14,288 nucleotides of DNA from CAMBDR01 sp046597185 (GTDB lineage: Bacteria; Pseudomonadota; Gammaproteobacteria; Burkholderiales; Burkholderiaceae_D): NCBI GenBank assembly GCA_046597185.1, contig JBKJLF010000617.1, positions 1-14,288 of the forward strand. Reading direction: 5' to 3'. This document shows, piece by piece, positions 1 to 6,951 of this stretch (position 1 is its first letter; each line of letters begins with the position of its first letter). The notes under the pieces are model-generated. The model did no database searches and had not been told where the DNA came from. It saw only the letters and a list, made by a program, of their open reading frames with translations. The position numbers were made by a program, and so were the translations under genes.

Positions 1-977
1 GTTGCAACAGCTGTTGCAACCACACCCAATGTGTTGCTGGTGATTATTGACGACATCGGCCCCGAACAACTGGGCAGCTATGCCAGCGACAATATCGCCC
101 ACGCCGCCCCCGCCAGCACGCCCAATCTGGATGCGCTGGCCAATGGCGGCGTGCGCTTCAAAAACGCCTGGGGCTTTCCGGTATGCTCGCCCTCGCGTGC
201 GGCCATGTACACCGGGCGCAACCCGCTGCGCACGCTGGTGGGCGATGTGATCGAAGACAGCAGCGACAATACCCTCGCCACCAGCGAAACCACGCTGGCC
301 GAAATATGCAAGAGCGGCGGCATCAGCACCGCGCTGGTGGGCAAATGGCATCTGGGCGAGCTCAGCGCCAACGGCGGCATCAATTCGCCGCGCGTGGCGG
401 GTGGCTTTGACCATCATTCGGGTGGCTTGTCAGGCGCACTGCCAAGCTATACCAGTTGGACGCGCTACCTTGACGGCGTGAAAAAGCAAAGACTGATCAC
501 CACCTCCGCCACCACATATCAGGCCGATGATGTGCTCAATTACACCAGCGGCAGCGCGGGGTGCGGGTGCCGATGATCATTTCCGGTCCGCTGGTCGCCA
601 ATGGCGGGAGCGCCATCAGTGACGTGGTCAGCGTCACCGACGTATTTGCCACCGTGGCCGAACTGAGCGGGCAAAGCCAGAGTGCGGGCCTGGATTCGGT
701 CAGCCTGCTGCCGTATATCAACAACAGCGCCAGCAGCCCACTGCACAGCAGCGTGTACACCGAAACCTTCAGCGGCAACAGCACCCATAACGGCAGCTCG
801 GCATTTCGCGATGCACGCTATAAACTGATCGAAAACCTGGGCAGCCACATCGGTTTTTACGACTTGCAAAACGACCCGGAAGAGAGCAACAATCTGATCA
901 ACAGCACGCTCGACAGTACCGCCGCAGCCAGCCTGGCCAGCCTGAAAGCGGCGTTTGACAGCTTGCACAACCATTGA
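1..977 (+). pseudogene. Arylsulfatase, 5'-truncated by window edge, internally deleted and frameshifted
   Basis: This is a type I (formylglycine) sulfatase, which would hydrolyse sulfate esters. Reading is open from base 1, so the true start lies upstream. The N-terminal part shows the metal-binding IIDD motif near the start, the C-S-P-S-R signature whose Cys (codon 184-186) becomes formylglycine, and GKWHLGE. Reading frame 1 stops at 574-576. From about 556 the family resumes in frame 3 with GVRVPMIISGP and runs to TGA at 975-977, including the usual C-terminal FYDLQNDPEESNN stretch. The middle of the protein is missing: no DNG metal site, no substrate-binding His and no Lys before GGVRVP. 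I estimate 100-130 residues lost, so the product would be inactive. The maturase starts 32 bases downstream, as expected for an operon. An assembly deletion is an alternative explanation. Confidence 0.85.
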
Positions 978-1009
978 TCGAATCAAGCAACGCTAAAAAA
1001 GGAATCATC

Positions 1010-2257
1010 ATGCAAACCGCCAGCCCTACCACCTTGGTCGAACCGCTTGACCAATCCACCCGGCCCATCCACGTGATGAGCAAACCGCGTGGTGCAATCT
1101 GCAACCTCGATTGCGCCTACTGTTACTTCCTGAAAAAGGAAGAACTCTACCCCGGTAGCAAGTTCCGCATGGATGACGCCACTTTGGAAACTTTTACGCG
1201 CGAATACATCGCACAAGGCGGGGATGAGGTGGTCTTTTCCTGGCAGGGCGGCGAGCCAACCATGATGAAGCTGGCTTTTTTTGAGCGTGCCGTGGCGCTG
1301 CAACAGCAATACCAACGCCCCCGCACGCAAATTTTCAACACCTTTCAAACCAACGGCACCTTGCTGGATGGTGACTGGTGCCGCTTTTTCAAACAGCACA
1401 ACTTTTTGGTGGGCTTAAGCCTGGATGGCCCGCGTGAATTGCATGATGCCTACCGGGTGGACAAGCGCGGCGCACCCACGTTTGACAGCGTCATGGCGGG
1501 CTTGGCGCTATTACAAAAGCATGGCGTGCCCACCAATTTGCTCTGTACCCTGCATGCGGCCAATGCAGACCATCCCCTCGAAGCTTACCGCTTCCTGCGC
1601 GATGTGGCCAAGGGTGAATTTATCCAATTCATCCCGATTGTGGAGCGTCGGGACGCCGGCCGCCCCAATGTCGGCGGTATTCAATTTGGCAGCAGCGTAA
1701 CCAAACGCTCGGTAACGGCCAAACAGTTTGGCGACTTTCACATTGCCGTGTTTGAAGAATGGGTGCGCCGTGATGTAGGCCGCGTGTTCGTGCAAATGTT
1801 TGATATTGCGCTGGGCATTTGGATGGGCGATGCGGCCAGCCTGTGCGTGTTTGCCGAAACCTGCGGCAATGCGCTAGCACTGGAACACAATGGCGATGTC
1901 TATGCCTGCGATCACTTTGTCGAGCCGCGTCATTTACTGGGCAATATTAACCAGCGCACGCTGGGCAATATCAATCACCGCACACTGGGTGAGCTGGCGT
2001 TTTTGCCGCAGCAACAGGCATTTGGCAACGCCAAGCGCGACAGCCTGCCGCGCCAGTGCCGCGAATGTCCGGTGCGCTATGCCTGCAATGGCGGTTGCCC
2101 GAAAGACCGCATCATTAAAAGCCGCGATGGCGAAGCCGGCCTGAATTATTTATGCGCAGGTTATTTCGCCCTGTTTTCGCATCTGGATGCACCGATGAAA
2201 CAGATGGCGGCCCTGCTCAGGGCCGAACGCTCGCCAGCGGAAATCATGCAAACCTAG
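1010..2257 (+). CDS. Anaerobic sulfatase-maturating enzyme (radical SAM/SPASM)
   Basis: This 415-residue enzyme would oxidise the Cys of a C-x-P-x-R sulfatase motif to formylglycine in the cytoplasm, using S-adenosylmethionine and iron-sulfur clusters. The radical SAM triad is C31-x3-C35-x2-C38, with SWQGGEP at 78-84 and QTNG at 113-116. SPASM cysteines are C279, C285, C300, C350, C353, C359, C363 and C382, enough for two auxiliary clusters. D301 follows C300, matching the proposed catalytic base of the family. ATG at 1010 is preceded by AAAAAAGGA with 6-base spacing; a longer frame from TTG at 974 would overlap the sulfatase stop and is less likely. The enzyme looks complete although its neighbouring substrate gene is broken, so it may serve other sulfatases. 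An 8-residue tandem duplication lies at 310-325, between C300 and C350. The relative names aslB, chuR and anSME cannot be separated here. Confidence 0.92.
   Translation: MQTASPTTLVEPLDQSTRPIHVMSKPRGAICNLDCAYCYFLKKEELYPGSKFRMDDATLETFTREYIAQGGDEVVFSWQGGEPTMMKLAFFERAVALQQQYQRPRTQIFNTFQTNGTLLDGDWCRFFKQHNFLVGLSLDGPRELHDAYRVDKRGAPTFDSVMAGLALLQKHGVPTNLLCTLHAANADHPLEAYRFLRDVAKGEFIQFIPIVERRDAGRPNVGGIQFGSSVTKRSVTAKQFGDFHIAVFEEWVRRDVGRVFVQMFDIALGIWMGDAASLCVFAETCGNALALEHNGDVYACDHFVEPRHLLGNINQRTLGNINHRTLGELAFLPQQQAFGNAKRDSLPRQCRECPVRYACNGGCPKDRIIKSRDGEAGLNYLCAGYFALFSHLDAPMKQMAALLRAERSPAEIMQT
1937..1984 (+). repeat. 24-bp in-frame tandem duplication in the maturase gene
   Basis: Two adjacent 24-base units (1937-1960 and 1961-1984) agree at 20 of 24 bases. 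They encode LGNINQRT and LGNINHRT. Three of the four differences are synonymous, so the duplication is not fresh and the reading frame has been kept. Confidence 0.9.
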
Positions 2258-2270
2258 CCAGCCTGAACAT

Positions 2271-2322
2271 GCCCGGCCCGGCCAAGCCAGGCCAAGCCAA
2301 GCCAGGCCGGGCCGGGCCGGGC
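2271..2322. terminator. GC-rich hairpin between convergent genes
   Basis: The arm GCCCGGCCCGGCC (2271-2283) is exactly complementary to 2305-2317, around a 21-base loop built of CCAAG/CCAGG repeats. It lies between the maturase stop and the stop codon of the convergent AIM24 gene, whose TAG begins at base 2322-2324. A bidirectional barrier to transcription is plausible. No T-run follows on either strand, so it is not a classic intrinsic terminator. Confidence 0.45.
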
Positions 2323-3053
2323 TAACGCTTCATCTGCTGCATAATTTTGCTTTGCAGCAGCGCCAATTCGGTGGTACTTAAACCGGGCAAGTGCGCCATG
2401 ATTTGCTGCATGCCGAGCGCGCCTTCAGCGCCCAGTTCCGACGATTGCACCAACACCGTGCCCTTGCCACTAAAATCAATTTGCTTTTCTTCGCCCGAGA
2501 GCGTGATGCCACTCACCGCCCCGATCATTGACACCACGCCGCGCACGTGTTCGTAGTCATAACGAAACGAGGGGCTGGGGCAATCGGCCCAACCCAAAAT
2601 GGCTTGTTCATCGACCCGGCAGGGCGGCTCCATAAAATGCACCGGGCCGTTGCTGGAGGCAATCACCTTACCCGTGCCCAGCAAGGTCAGGTAGCCGGGC
2701 ATGCTCGATTCCTGGCAAATTACATCCTGGCTAAAACCGAGCAAATGGCTGGCCTTTACGGTCAGGTTGGCGTCATCAATATCGTAGCAGGCAATGTCGT
2801 TGCCATTGTCGCCCAAAATTAACTGGCCCTGCCCGTGCGCCATGACAAAATGGTTGATATAGGCAGGAGAATTGAAGGTATGCTTGGCCAGCATGTCGAG
2901 CACGCCCTTGCCCAGTGCATCAAACTTCAACTGACCATAAAAGGCGATCATTTTGCCTTTGCGAATATAGATTTCGCGCGTCACATCCACCACGAAGGCA
3001 AAGCGCGACAGACTATCGTTTTTAGGCAAATTGCCTTGAGTATAAATATGCAT
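2322..3053 (-). CDS. AIM24 family protein (third, divergent copy)
   Basis: This 243-residue protein of the AIM24 family (formerly DUF124) is the last gene of the minus-strand set. It starts with MHIYTQGNLP and keeps the family pattern of repeated short beta strands around glycines: KGKMIAFYGQLKF near 33-45, GTGKVI near 157-162, and a C-terminal DFSGKGTVLVQ. It is about 30-40 residues longer than its two neighbours because of a helical tail (roughly 211-243, HLPGLSTTELALLQSKIMQQM). Its ATG lies 2 bases after the stop of the upstream paralogue, so the two are probably translationally coupled; no strong Shine-Dalgarno sequence is visible. The molecular function of bacterial AIM24 proteins is not established. 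The yeast namesake is a mitochondrial inner-membrane organisation protein. No signal peptide is visible. Confidence 0.8.
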   Translation of the reverse strand: MHIYTQGNLPKNDSLSRFAFVVDVTREIYIRKGKMIAFYGQLKFDALGKGVLDMLAKHTFNSPAYINHFVMAHGQGQLILGDNGNDIACYDIDDANLTVKASHLLGFSQDVICQESSMPGYLTLLGTGKVIASSNGPVHFMEPPCRVDEQAILGWADCPSPSFRYDYEHVRGVVSMIGAVSGITLSGEEKQIDFSGKGTVLVQSSELGAEGALGMQQIMAHLPGLSTTELALLQSKIMQQMKR

Positions 3054-3055
3054 GA

Positions 3056-3697
3056 TTAACGCTCGCTCGCTTGAATGTAGACGGTGCCCTGCCCGCTAAA
3101 TTTAACTTGATAGGATTCGCCCGAAGTTTGGCCGATAAAGGTTTTCCAGTTCAAATCGGTGACGATGGCCGAACTCAAATTGCCTTTGTGGCCGATATAG
3201 GCATCCGGGTCAACAAAGACCGGTTGATCCGGCGTCACGTTCAAGCCAATCGCATTGCCATCGGACAAAATCGCCACTTCGCCCGTGCCCTGCAAAGTAG
3301 TGGTAAACAAGCCCTGGCCACTGACGGCACCGCGCAACACCCCTTGCACCCCGCCCTGGTTACCGAGGAACATGGTGCCAGTGCGCAAGCCTTCATCAAA
3401 GGCCAGCAGGGTGTCGCTCTCAGCGTAAAAGGTTTCGTTTTGCACCTGAACAATGGTAACGAACAAGCCGTTGTGGCCGTAAATGACTTTACCTGTGCCC
3501 TTGGCCAGCATCAAGGCATAGCCTTCACTGGTAACGGCGCGCATGGCCAAATCCTGCACCCCGCTGCCGGCCAAAAACGAGCGGCTAAAATTGACCTGGC
3601 CCTGGTAGGCGATCATTGCCCCTTTTTTGGCAAACACTTGTTCGTCCGCCAGCGTCACTTCCACCAGCTTTTCATTGATTTGTGTATAAGTTGGCAT
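3056..3697 (-). CDS. AIM24 family protein (second copy)
   Basis: This 213-residue AIM24-family protein starts at ATG 3697 (MPTYTQINEKL). TAAGGAG (3704-3710) sits just upstream and overlaps the stop codon of the preceding paralogue. A longer frame reaching 3868 would run through the neighbour's coding region and is rejected. It is clearly paralogous to the first copy. Both carry SGQGLFTTT followed by a GTG turn, VFVDPDA-IG-KG or VDPDAFIGYKG, and a GESYQ-KF-GQG-V-IQ-ER ending. Such beta-rich single-domain proteins may assemble into multimers, but that is family-level reasoning. It is cytoplasmic by sequence, with no membrane segments. Confidence 0.83.
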   Translation of the reverse strand: MPTYTQINEKLVEVTLADEQVFAKKGAMIAYQGQVNFSRSFLAGSGVQDLAMRAVTSEGYALMLAKGTGKVIYGHNGLFVTIVQVQNETFYAESDTLLAFDEGLRTGTMFLGNQGGVQGVLRGAVSGQGLFTTTLQGTGEVAILSDGNAIGLNVTPDQPVFVDPDAYIGHKGNLSSAIVTDLNWKTFIGQTSGESYQVKFSGQGTVYIQASER

Positions 3698-3707
3698 CGG
3701 CTGCTCC

Positions 3708-4325
3708 TTAGCGTTCGGCGGGTTGAATAAACACCACACCTTGACCGGTAAATTTGAATTGATATGATTCCCCCGAAGCTTCACCGACCATAGTGCGCCA
3801 GTTAACATCAAAGGCAAATTCTTGCTGCACTTGGCCTTTGTAGCCAATGAAAGCATCGGGATCGACAAACAGCGGGGTATTGGGGGTCACTTCGAGCGCG
3901 ATCAGGTTACCGCGTGAAATGAGGGCGAGGTTACCCGTGCCTTCGATGGTGGTGGTAAATAAACCCTGGCCCGAGGTGGCCCCGCGCAGGCCAGCAAAGG
4001 CGGTATTGGTTTTAAGGCCCACATCATAGGCCAGCAAGCTGGAGCTTTCAACGAACAGTTTTTCGTTATTCAAGGTGATGGGCGCAATCTCGGCGGCATT
4101 ATGGGCAAAATACACGGTGCCCGTGCCGCTGGTTTGCATCAACGACATGCCTTCGTTGGTGACCTTGCGTTTGAGCGCGCCAAACAGGCCTTCACCGCTC
4201 AGTATGGCTTTTTCAAACTTCATACTGCCGGTGTAGGCCACCATTGCACCCGCGATTGCGAGCACCTTTTCGTTTTGCAAAGCGACTGCCAGCAGCCGAT
4301 CTGAGTTAATGGTAAAACTACTCAC
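3708..4325 (-). CDS. AIM24 family protein (first copy)
   Basis: This 205-residue AIM24-family protein begins with a GTG start at 4325 (MSSFTINSDRL). TTAGGAGA is centred about 10 bases upstream. The body shows ATSGQGLFTTTIEGTG, TPLFVDPDAFIGYKG and the terminal FKFTGQGVVFIQPAER. The stop TAA (3708-3710) is shared with the ribosome binding site of the second copy. It is the promoter-proximal AIM24 gene, 66 bases after the small upstream gene. Function is unknown; three copies in a row suggest subunits of one hetero-oligomer, or dosage. Confidence 0.83.
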   Translation of the reverse strand: MSSFTINSDRLLAVALQNEKVLAIAGAMVAYTGSMKFEKAILSGEGLFGALKRKVTNEGMSLMQTSGTGTVYFAHNAAEIAPITLNNEKLFVESSSLLAYDVGLKTNTAFAGLRGATSGQGLFTTTIEGTGNLALISRGNLIALEVTPNTPLFVDPDAFIGYKGQVQQEFAFDVNWRTMVGEASGESYQFKFTGQGVVFIQPAER

Positions 4326-4391
4326 AGAAGATTCTCCTAAGGTTAGTAGATGGACGGGGGTGCTTGGGTTGCTTGGGTTGGTTGGTATTGA

Positions 4392-4637
4392 CTACTGCCC
4401 AAGGCAAATGATTTTACTCGCGTATTCGCCCGAGCGCGCCTTACGCGCACTGGCCCACGCAATGGCTTGCTGCGCCTGCGCCAGCGTCATGACGCTGGCT
4501 TTGTCCTTGTTTTTGATAAAGGAAACGCCTTCAAACACGCCCTCTTTGCTGAGCATGAGTTTGGCAAAAACCGGCGGCTTGTCTGGCTCAGTGGTTTTGT
4601 TTTGTTGAATCTGGTAGCGTTGGTCCGGGTTAGTCAT
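4392..4637 (-). CDS. Small hypothetical protein heading the AIM24 operon
   Basis: This is an 81-residue soluble protein starting MTNPDQRYQIQQ. It is rich in charged residues and has an Ala-rich stretch (TLAQAQQAIAWASARKARSG) that is probably helical. I do not recognise a family. ATG 4637 is chosen over an upstream ATG at 4709 because the extra N-terminus (basic, MIFSDHLVHF...) looks like leader sequence. Neither start has a strong Shine-Dalgarno sequence. It is followed after 66 bases by the first AIM24 gene on the same strand, and a candidate promoter lies upstream at 4771-4799, so it probably belongs to the same transcript. Confidence 0.55.
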   Translation of the reverse strand: MTNPDQRYQIQQNKTTEPDKPPVFAKLMLSKEGVFEGVSFIKNKDKASVMTLAQAQQAIAWASARKARSGEYASKIICLGQ

Positions 4638-4770
4638 GATAGCAATCCATGGTATGGCCGCACGGCGTCGGGTTAGGGCAAAATGAACAAGGTGATCTGA
4701 GAATATCACAATTAGATGCGCCTAACATACATACGGTAAGATTGATTTTGGCTTGGCTGGTGGCATTTGG

Positions 4771-4799
4771 TTTATACTGGCGGATTACTGGTTCTGCAA
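4771..4799 (-). promoter_or_regulatory. Candidate sigma-70 promoter for the minus-strand AIM24 operon
   Basis: Read on the minus strand, TTGCAG (4799-4794) is followed after exactly 17 bases by TATAAA (4776-4771). The -10 matches consensus at five of six positions, the -35 at only three. It would leave a leader of roughly 125 bases before the ATG at 4637. It is supported only by position and spacing. Confidence 0.3.
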
Positions 4800-4843
4800 A
4801 TGGTGGTGCCACCCGACCACGTTTATTTATTAAGCATTTGTAA

Positions 4844-5041
4844 AGCCGAAATGTGCATACGCTATCAACCAGGAAGTTTCCGCGTTCGCGAGAGCTTTTC
4901 CACTTCTTTAAACCAGAAACACTGGCAGATTGGGTGGACCAAAGCGGGCAAGGCAGCGACACATTGCGCAAGCGGCTATTGCAAGACATGCCCGTATTAG
5001 ACGCACAAGATTTGCGAGAATGCCAAATCAAGGCAATAACT
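4844..5041 (+). pseudogene. HsdR fragment (type I restriction subunit)
   Basis: Residues 5-62 of the open frame beginning at GTG 4853 read like the linker between nuclease and helicase domains of type I restriction subunits: PRSRELFHFFKPETLADW, then DTLRKRL, then VLDAQDLRECQIKAI just before the point where the helicase would begin. Neither the PD-(D/E)XK nuclease nor any helicase motif is present, so it cannot cut or translocate DNA. An in-frame stop at 4841-4843 lies just upstream, and I found no further HsdR sequence there. It runs without a stop into an HsdS fragment. It is a relic; whether the fusion is translated is unknown. Confidence 0.75.
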
Positions 5042-5355
5042 GTTCAGGACGGTGAATTGGATTTGGCAAGCTTAAAGTACTTGCCTGCTGATCATGATGA
5101 ATTCCCGCTACTATTGCTGCAAGACGGAGACCTTTTATTTAACCGCACAAACAGTCCCGAATTGGTAGGAAAGACGGCCGTTTTTCGTTCCCAGGTTGTG
5201 CCTTGTTCATTTGCGTCGTACTTAATCAGCGTAAGGTTTTCAGAATCTTATACCCCTGAATTTGCCGCAGCTTTCATAAATTCGCTATATGGCAAATATT
5301 GGATTAAGCCACGCAAGCGAAGGTGAAAAAGCCACGCGCCAGCAAAGCACTTTAA
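5042..5355 (+). pseudogene. HsdS fragment (type I specificity subunit), deleted and frameshifted
   Basis: From about residue 65 of the same open frame the sequence becomes typical HsdS: ELDLASLKYLPADHDEFP, GDLLFNRTNSPELVGKTAVFR, then SYLISVRF and FAAAFINSLYGKYW, part of a target-recognition domain with its conserved region. The frame is lost after residue 151 and stops at 5324-5326. The natural HsdS tail (AKVKKPRASKAL) continues in another frame from 5308 to TAA 5353-5355. AAGCCACGC occurs at 5306-5314 and again at 5329-5337, marking the likely rearrangement point. Most of both recognition domains is missing. The tail is repeated downstream at 6344-6409. Confidence 0.75.
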
Positions 5356-5376
5356 AAAACCGCCACCACCAATGCA
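5312..5376 (+). repeat. hsdS 3'-end repeat, copy 1
   Basis: This 65-base stretch covers the end of the first hsdS relic plus the following non-coding bases. It resembles 6344-6409: the first 38 bases match at 33 positions without gaps, then a short gapped part, then a shared AAAACCGCC and an ACCA-TGCA ending. It is best explained as the 3' ends of two related hsdS genes. Confidence 0.75.
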
Positions 5377-5446
5377 CACCATTGCCCAACCACAGTTAAG
5401 ATTTCGCGACTTTGCGCCAATGGCTGCGGCGAAATTAGCCGCAAAA

Positions 5447-5476
5447 GCAATTTTGCCACAGCTGTGGCAAAATTGC
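5447..5476. repeat. 30-bp perfect palindrome
   Basis: Bases 5447-5461 (GCAATTTTGCCACAG) are followed immediately by their exact reverse complement (5462-5476), with no loop base. A smaller hairpin with a 6-bp stem (5425-5430 with 5438-5443) lies just before it. It sits at the broken 5' end of the DUF1016 relic, and GTG 5464, the only start for that frame close to its recognisable sequence, lies inside it. It could be a protein-binding site or a scar of the rearrangement. Confidence 0.85.
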
Positions 5477-6234
5477 CCGATGACAACAATACACCCCAAG
5501 CCGTGGCAAAGGAAACATTTGCCGATAGCCTGCTTTGGCAAATCCCATGGGGTCATCACGCATTGCTGGTAGAAAAAGTTAAACCCTTGGATCAACGCCA
5601 ATGGTATATGCAACAAGTCCTAATCAATGGCTGGAGCCGCAGTGTGCTTGCCTTCCAAATTGACAGCGCCGCCCACGCACGCCAAGGCCGCGCCATCAAC
5701 AATTTCTCACAACGCTTGCCCGCCCCACAATCAGACCTGGTGCAACAGGCCCTGAAAGACCCGTATATTTTTGACTTTTTAACGCTCGAACCGCTATTCC
5801 ACGAGCGCGAGCTGGAAACCGGCCTGATCCAACATCTGGAAAAATTCTTGCTGGAACTGGGCCAGGGTTTTGCCTTTGTCGGCCGCCAATACCATTTAAG
5901 CGTGGGCGACAGCGATTTCTACCCCGATTTATTGTTTTACCACCTCAAAGACTTGCGCGACTTCATTACCTGCTACCACCCGCAAAACCGCCACGAGCGC
6001 ATGGAAACGGATCGATTCAAATACTACAGCTATGCCGACTTGATCGCGCGCGACAAGGCCAGCCTCGATCTGTTTTGGCTCAAAGATGACAGCCTGGATA
6101 ACCTCGACGATTTGCCACCGCCCGATGTCTTGCAGCAAGAAATTATCGAGCATTTGGAAGCCGCACTGGCTGCATTTCGCGATGTGGCGGCCAGTTTGCC
6201 GCCTTCACAAGTCGATCAGGCATCCACTATATGA
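5464..6234 (+). pseudogene. Chimera: truncated YhcG/DUF1016 nuclease fused in frame to HsdM C-terminus
   Basis: The 256-residue open frame joins two unrelated proteins. Residues 22-161 match the DUF1016 (YhcG-type PD-(D/E)XK) family: WQIPWGHHALLVEKVK, YMQQVLINGWSRSVL, ARQGRAINNF, LPAPQSDL, LKDPYIFDFL, LELGQGFAFVGRQYHL and YPDLLFYHLK. The DUF1016 N-terminal domain is missing, and so is everything after the first catalytic Asp (D155), including the E-x-K. From about residue 163 (base ~5950) it becomes the C-terminal end of a type I methyltransferase subunit: DLRDFITCY, LIARDKASLDLFWLKDDSLDN, LPPPDVLQQEIIEHLEAALAAF. The SAM and NPPF motifs of HsdM are absent. Both catalytic functions are therefore lost. 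GTG 5464 is the nominal start. The stop overlaps an ATG (ATGA), the usual hsdM-hsdS junction. Confidence 0.78.
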
Positions 6235-6384
6235 GAATATGCCATGCATCAATAGTAAATGGCCGCATGGCATTGGCAAAACCCCAACGACGAACCCGCC
6301 AGCGCCTTGCTCGCACGCATACCGGCGCAACGCGCCGCGCCTGCGCAGGAGAAGGTAAAAAAACCCCGCGCCAGCAAAGCATAA
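6231..6384 (+). pseudogene. Second HsdS relic (start overlap plus C-terminal tail)
   Basis: An ATG overlapping the HsdM stop (6231-6234) suggests the original hsdS start, but that frame carries no recognisable HsdS body. In frame 1, from about 6268 to TAA 6382-6384, the sequence reads WQNPNDEPASALLARIPAQR, then EKVKKPRASKA, the typical HsdS C-terminus (W-x-NP followed by a LLARI-x-A-x-R segment and a Lys-rich tail). The recognition domains are missing. It is too short to act, and its tail matches the first hsdS relic. Confidence 0.65.
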
Positions 6385-6409
6385 CCAGAAAACCGCCGCT
6401 ACCAGTGCA
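6344..6409 (+). repeat. hsdS 3'-end repeat, copy 2
   Basis: This partner of 5312-5376 covers the Lys-rich HsdS tail, its stop and about 25 following bases. The two copies flank the DUF1016-HsdM chimera in direct orientation, so homologous recombination between less-decayed ancestors could have shuffled this locus. Confidence 0.7.
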
Positions 6410-6452
6410 TTCTATTTGGTAGTGTCACAGTTTGAAATACAACAGTCGCCAG

Positions 6453-6489
6453 AAATAAAAAGGGCGCATCCTTTGTTTGGAATGCGCCC
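6453..6489 (-). terminator. Intrinsic terminator-like hairpin on the minus strand
   Basis: GGGCGCAT (6462-6469) pairs perfectly with ATGCGCCC (6482-6489) over a 12-base loop. On the minus strand the stem is followed by TTTTTATTTC, the classic U-tract layout. No minus-strand gene is recognisable upstream of it, so its transcript would come from the 6490-7060 gap. Confidence 0.6.
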
Positions 6490-6611
6490 GGTGTGGCGGC
6501 GATTGCATTGGTGGCATGGGCTTTTCTCACTCATTCACCTCATCCTGTAAATTGCTTGCCTGGTCAAGCATCTGGCAATTTGCCTTCCTTAATATCGGCA
6601 TGGCGATAGCT

Positions 6612-6921
6612 TAAACCTGTGAGAAAAATGTCTTGACACGTGGCGCCACTTTACTACGTTGCATGTCGGGAACGTGGATTTCATTTAAACTGTGGCTTGC
6701 GTTAATTCAACGAACCTGGCAACACGTAAGCCCACCGGATTTATGCAGTTTAAGCGTGAAAAAACTTAAATTTCGGTAGGCACTCCACAAAAATCGCAAA
6801 CTATCAGTTTTTTCATTATCAGGGGTACTGCAACGCATCATGAAAGTTTGCATGAACGGCCAATAACATGGACAAACCGCGCATGATGCTACCAACGGTG
6901 TATGATATGCTAAACCTGTGA
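6612..6921 (+). repeat. Two direct copies of TAAACCTGTGA
   Basis: The identical 11-mer lies at 6612-6622 and 6911-6921. Both copies are followed by A-rich sequence, and TTTAAACTGTGG near 6683 is a looser relative. They are candidate regulator sites or relics of a small duplication. Confidence 0.4.
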
Positions 6922-6951
6922 AAACACTTGCCGCACGATTTTGCCACGATT

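Noticed and set aside
1..20. Perfect 20-bp palindrome GTTGCAACAGCTGTTGCAAC at the window edge
   Set aside because: It lies within the sulfatase reading frame and encodes a simple Val-Ala-Thr repeat, so repetitive codons explain it.
4767..5000. 77-codon frame overlapping the HsdR relic
   Set aside because: It has no similarity to HsdR or any family and overlaps the frame with clear HsdR motifs.
5372..5572. Short plus-strand frame beginning MHTIAQPQ
   Set aside because: It overlaps the DUF1016 relic in another frame. It might hold part of the old N-terminus after a frameshift, but I see no family motif to support that.
6633..6660. TTGACA as a -35 element for the kinase gene
   Set aside because: No acceptable -10 lies 16-18 bases downstream (only TACGTT), and it is about 400 bases from the start.
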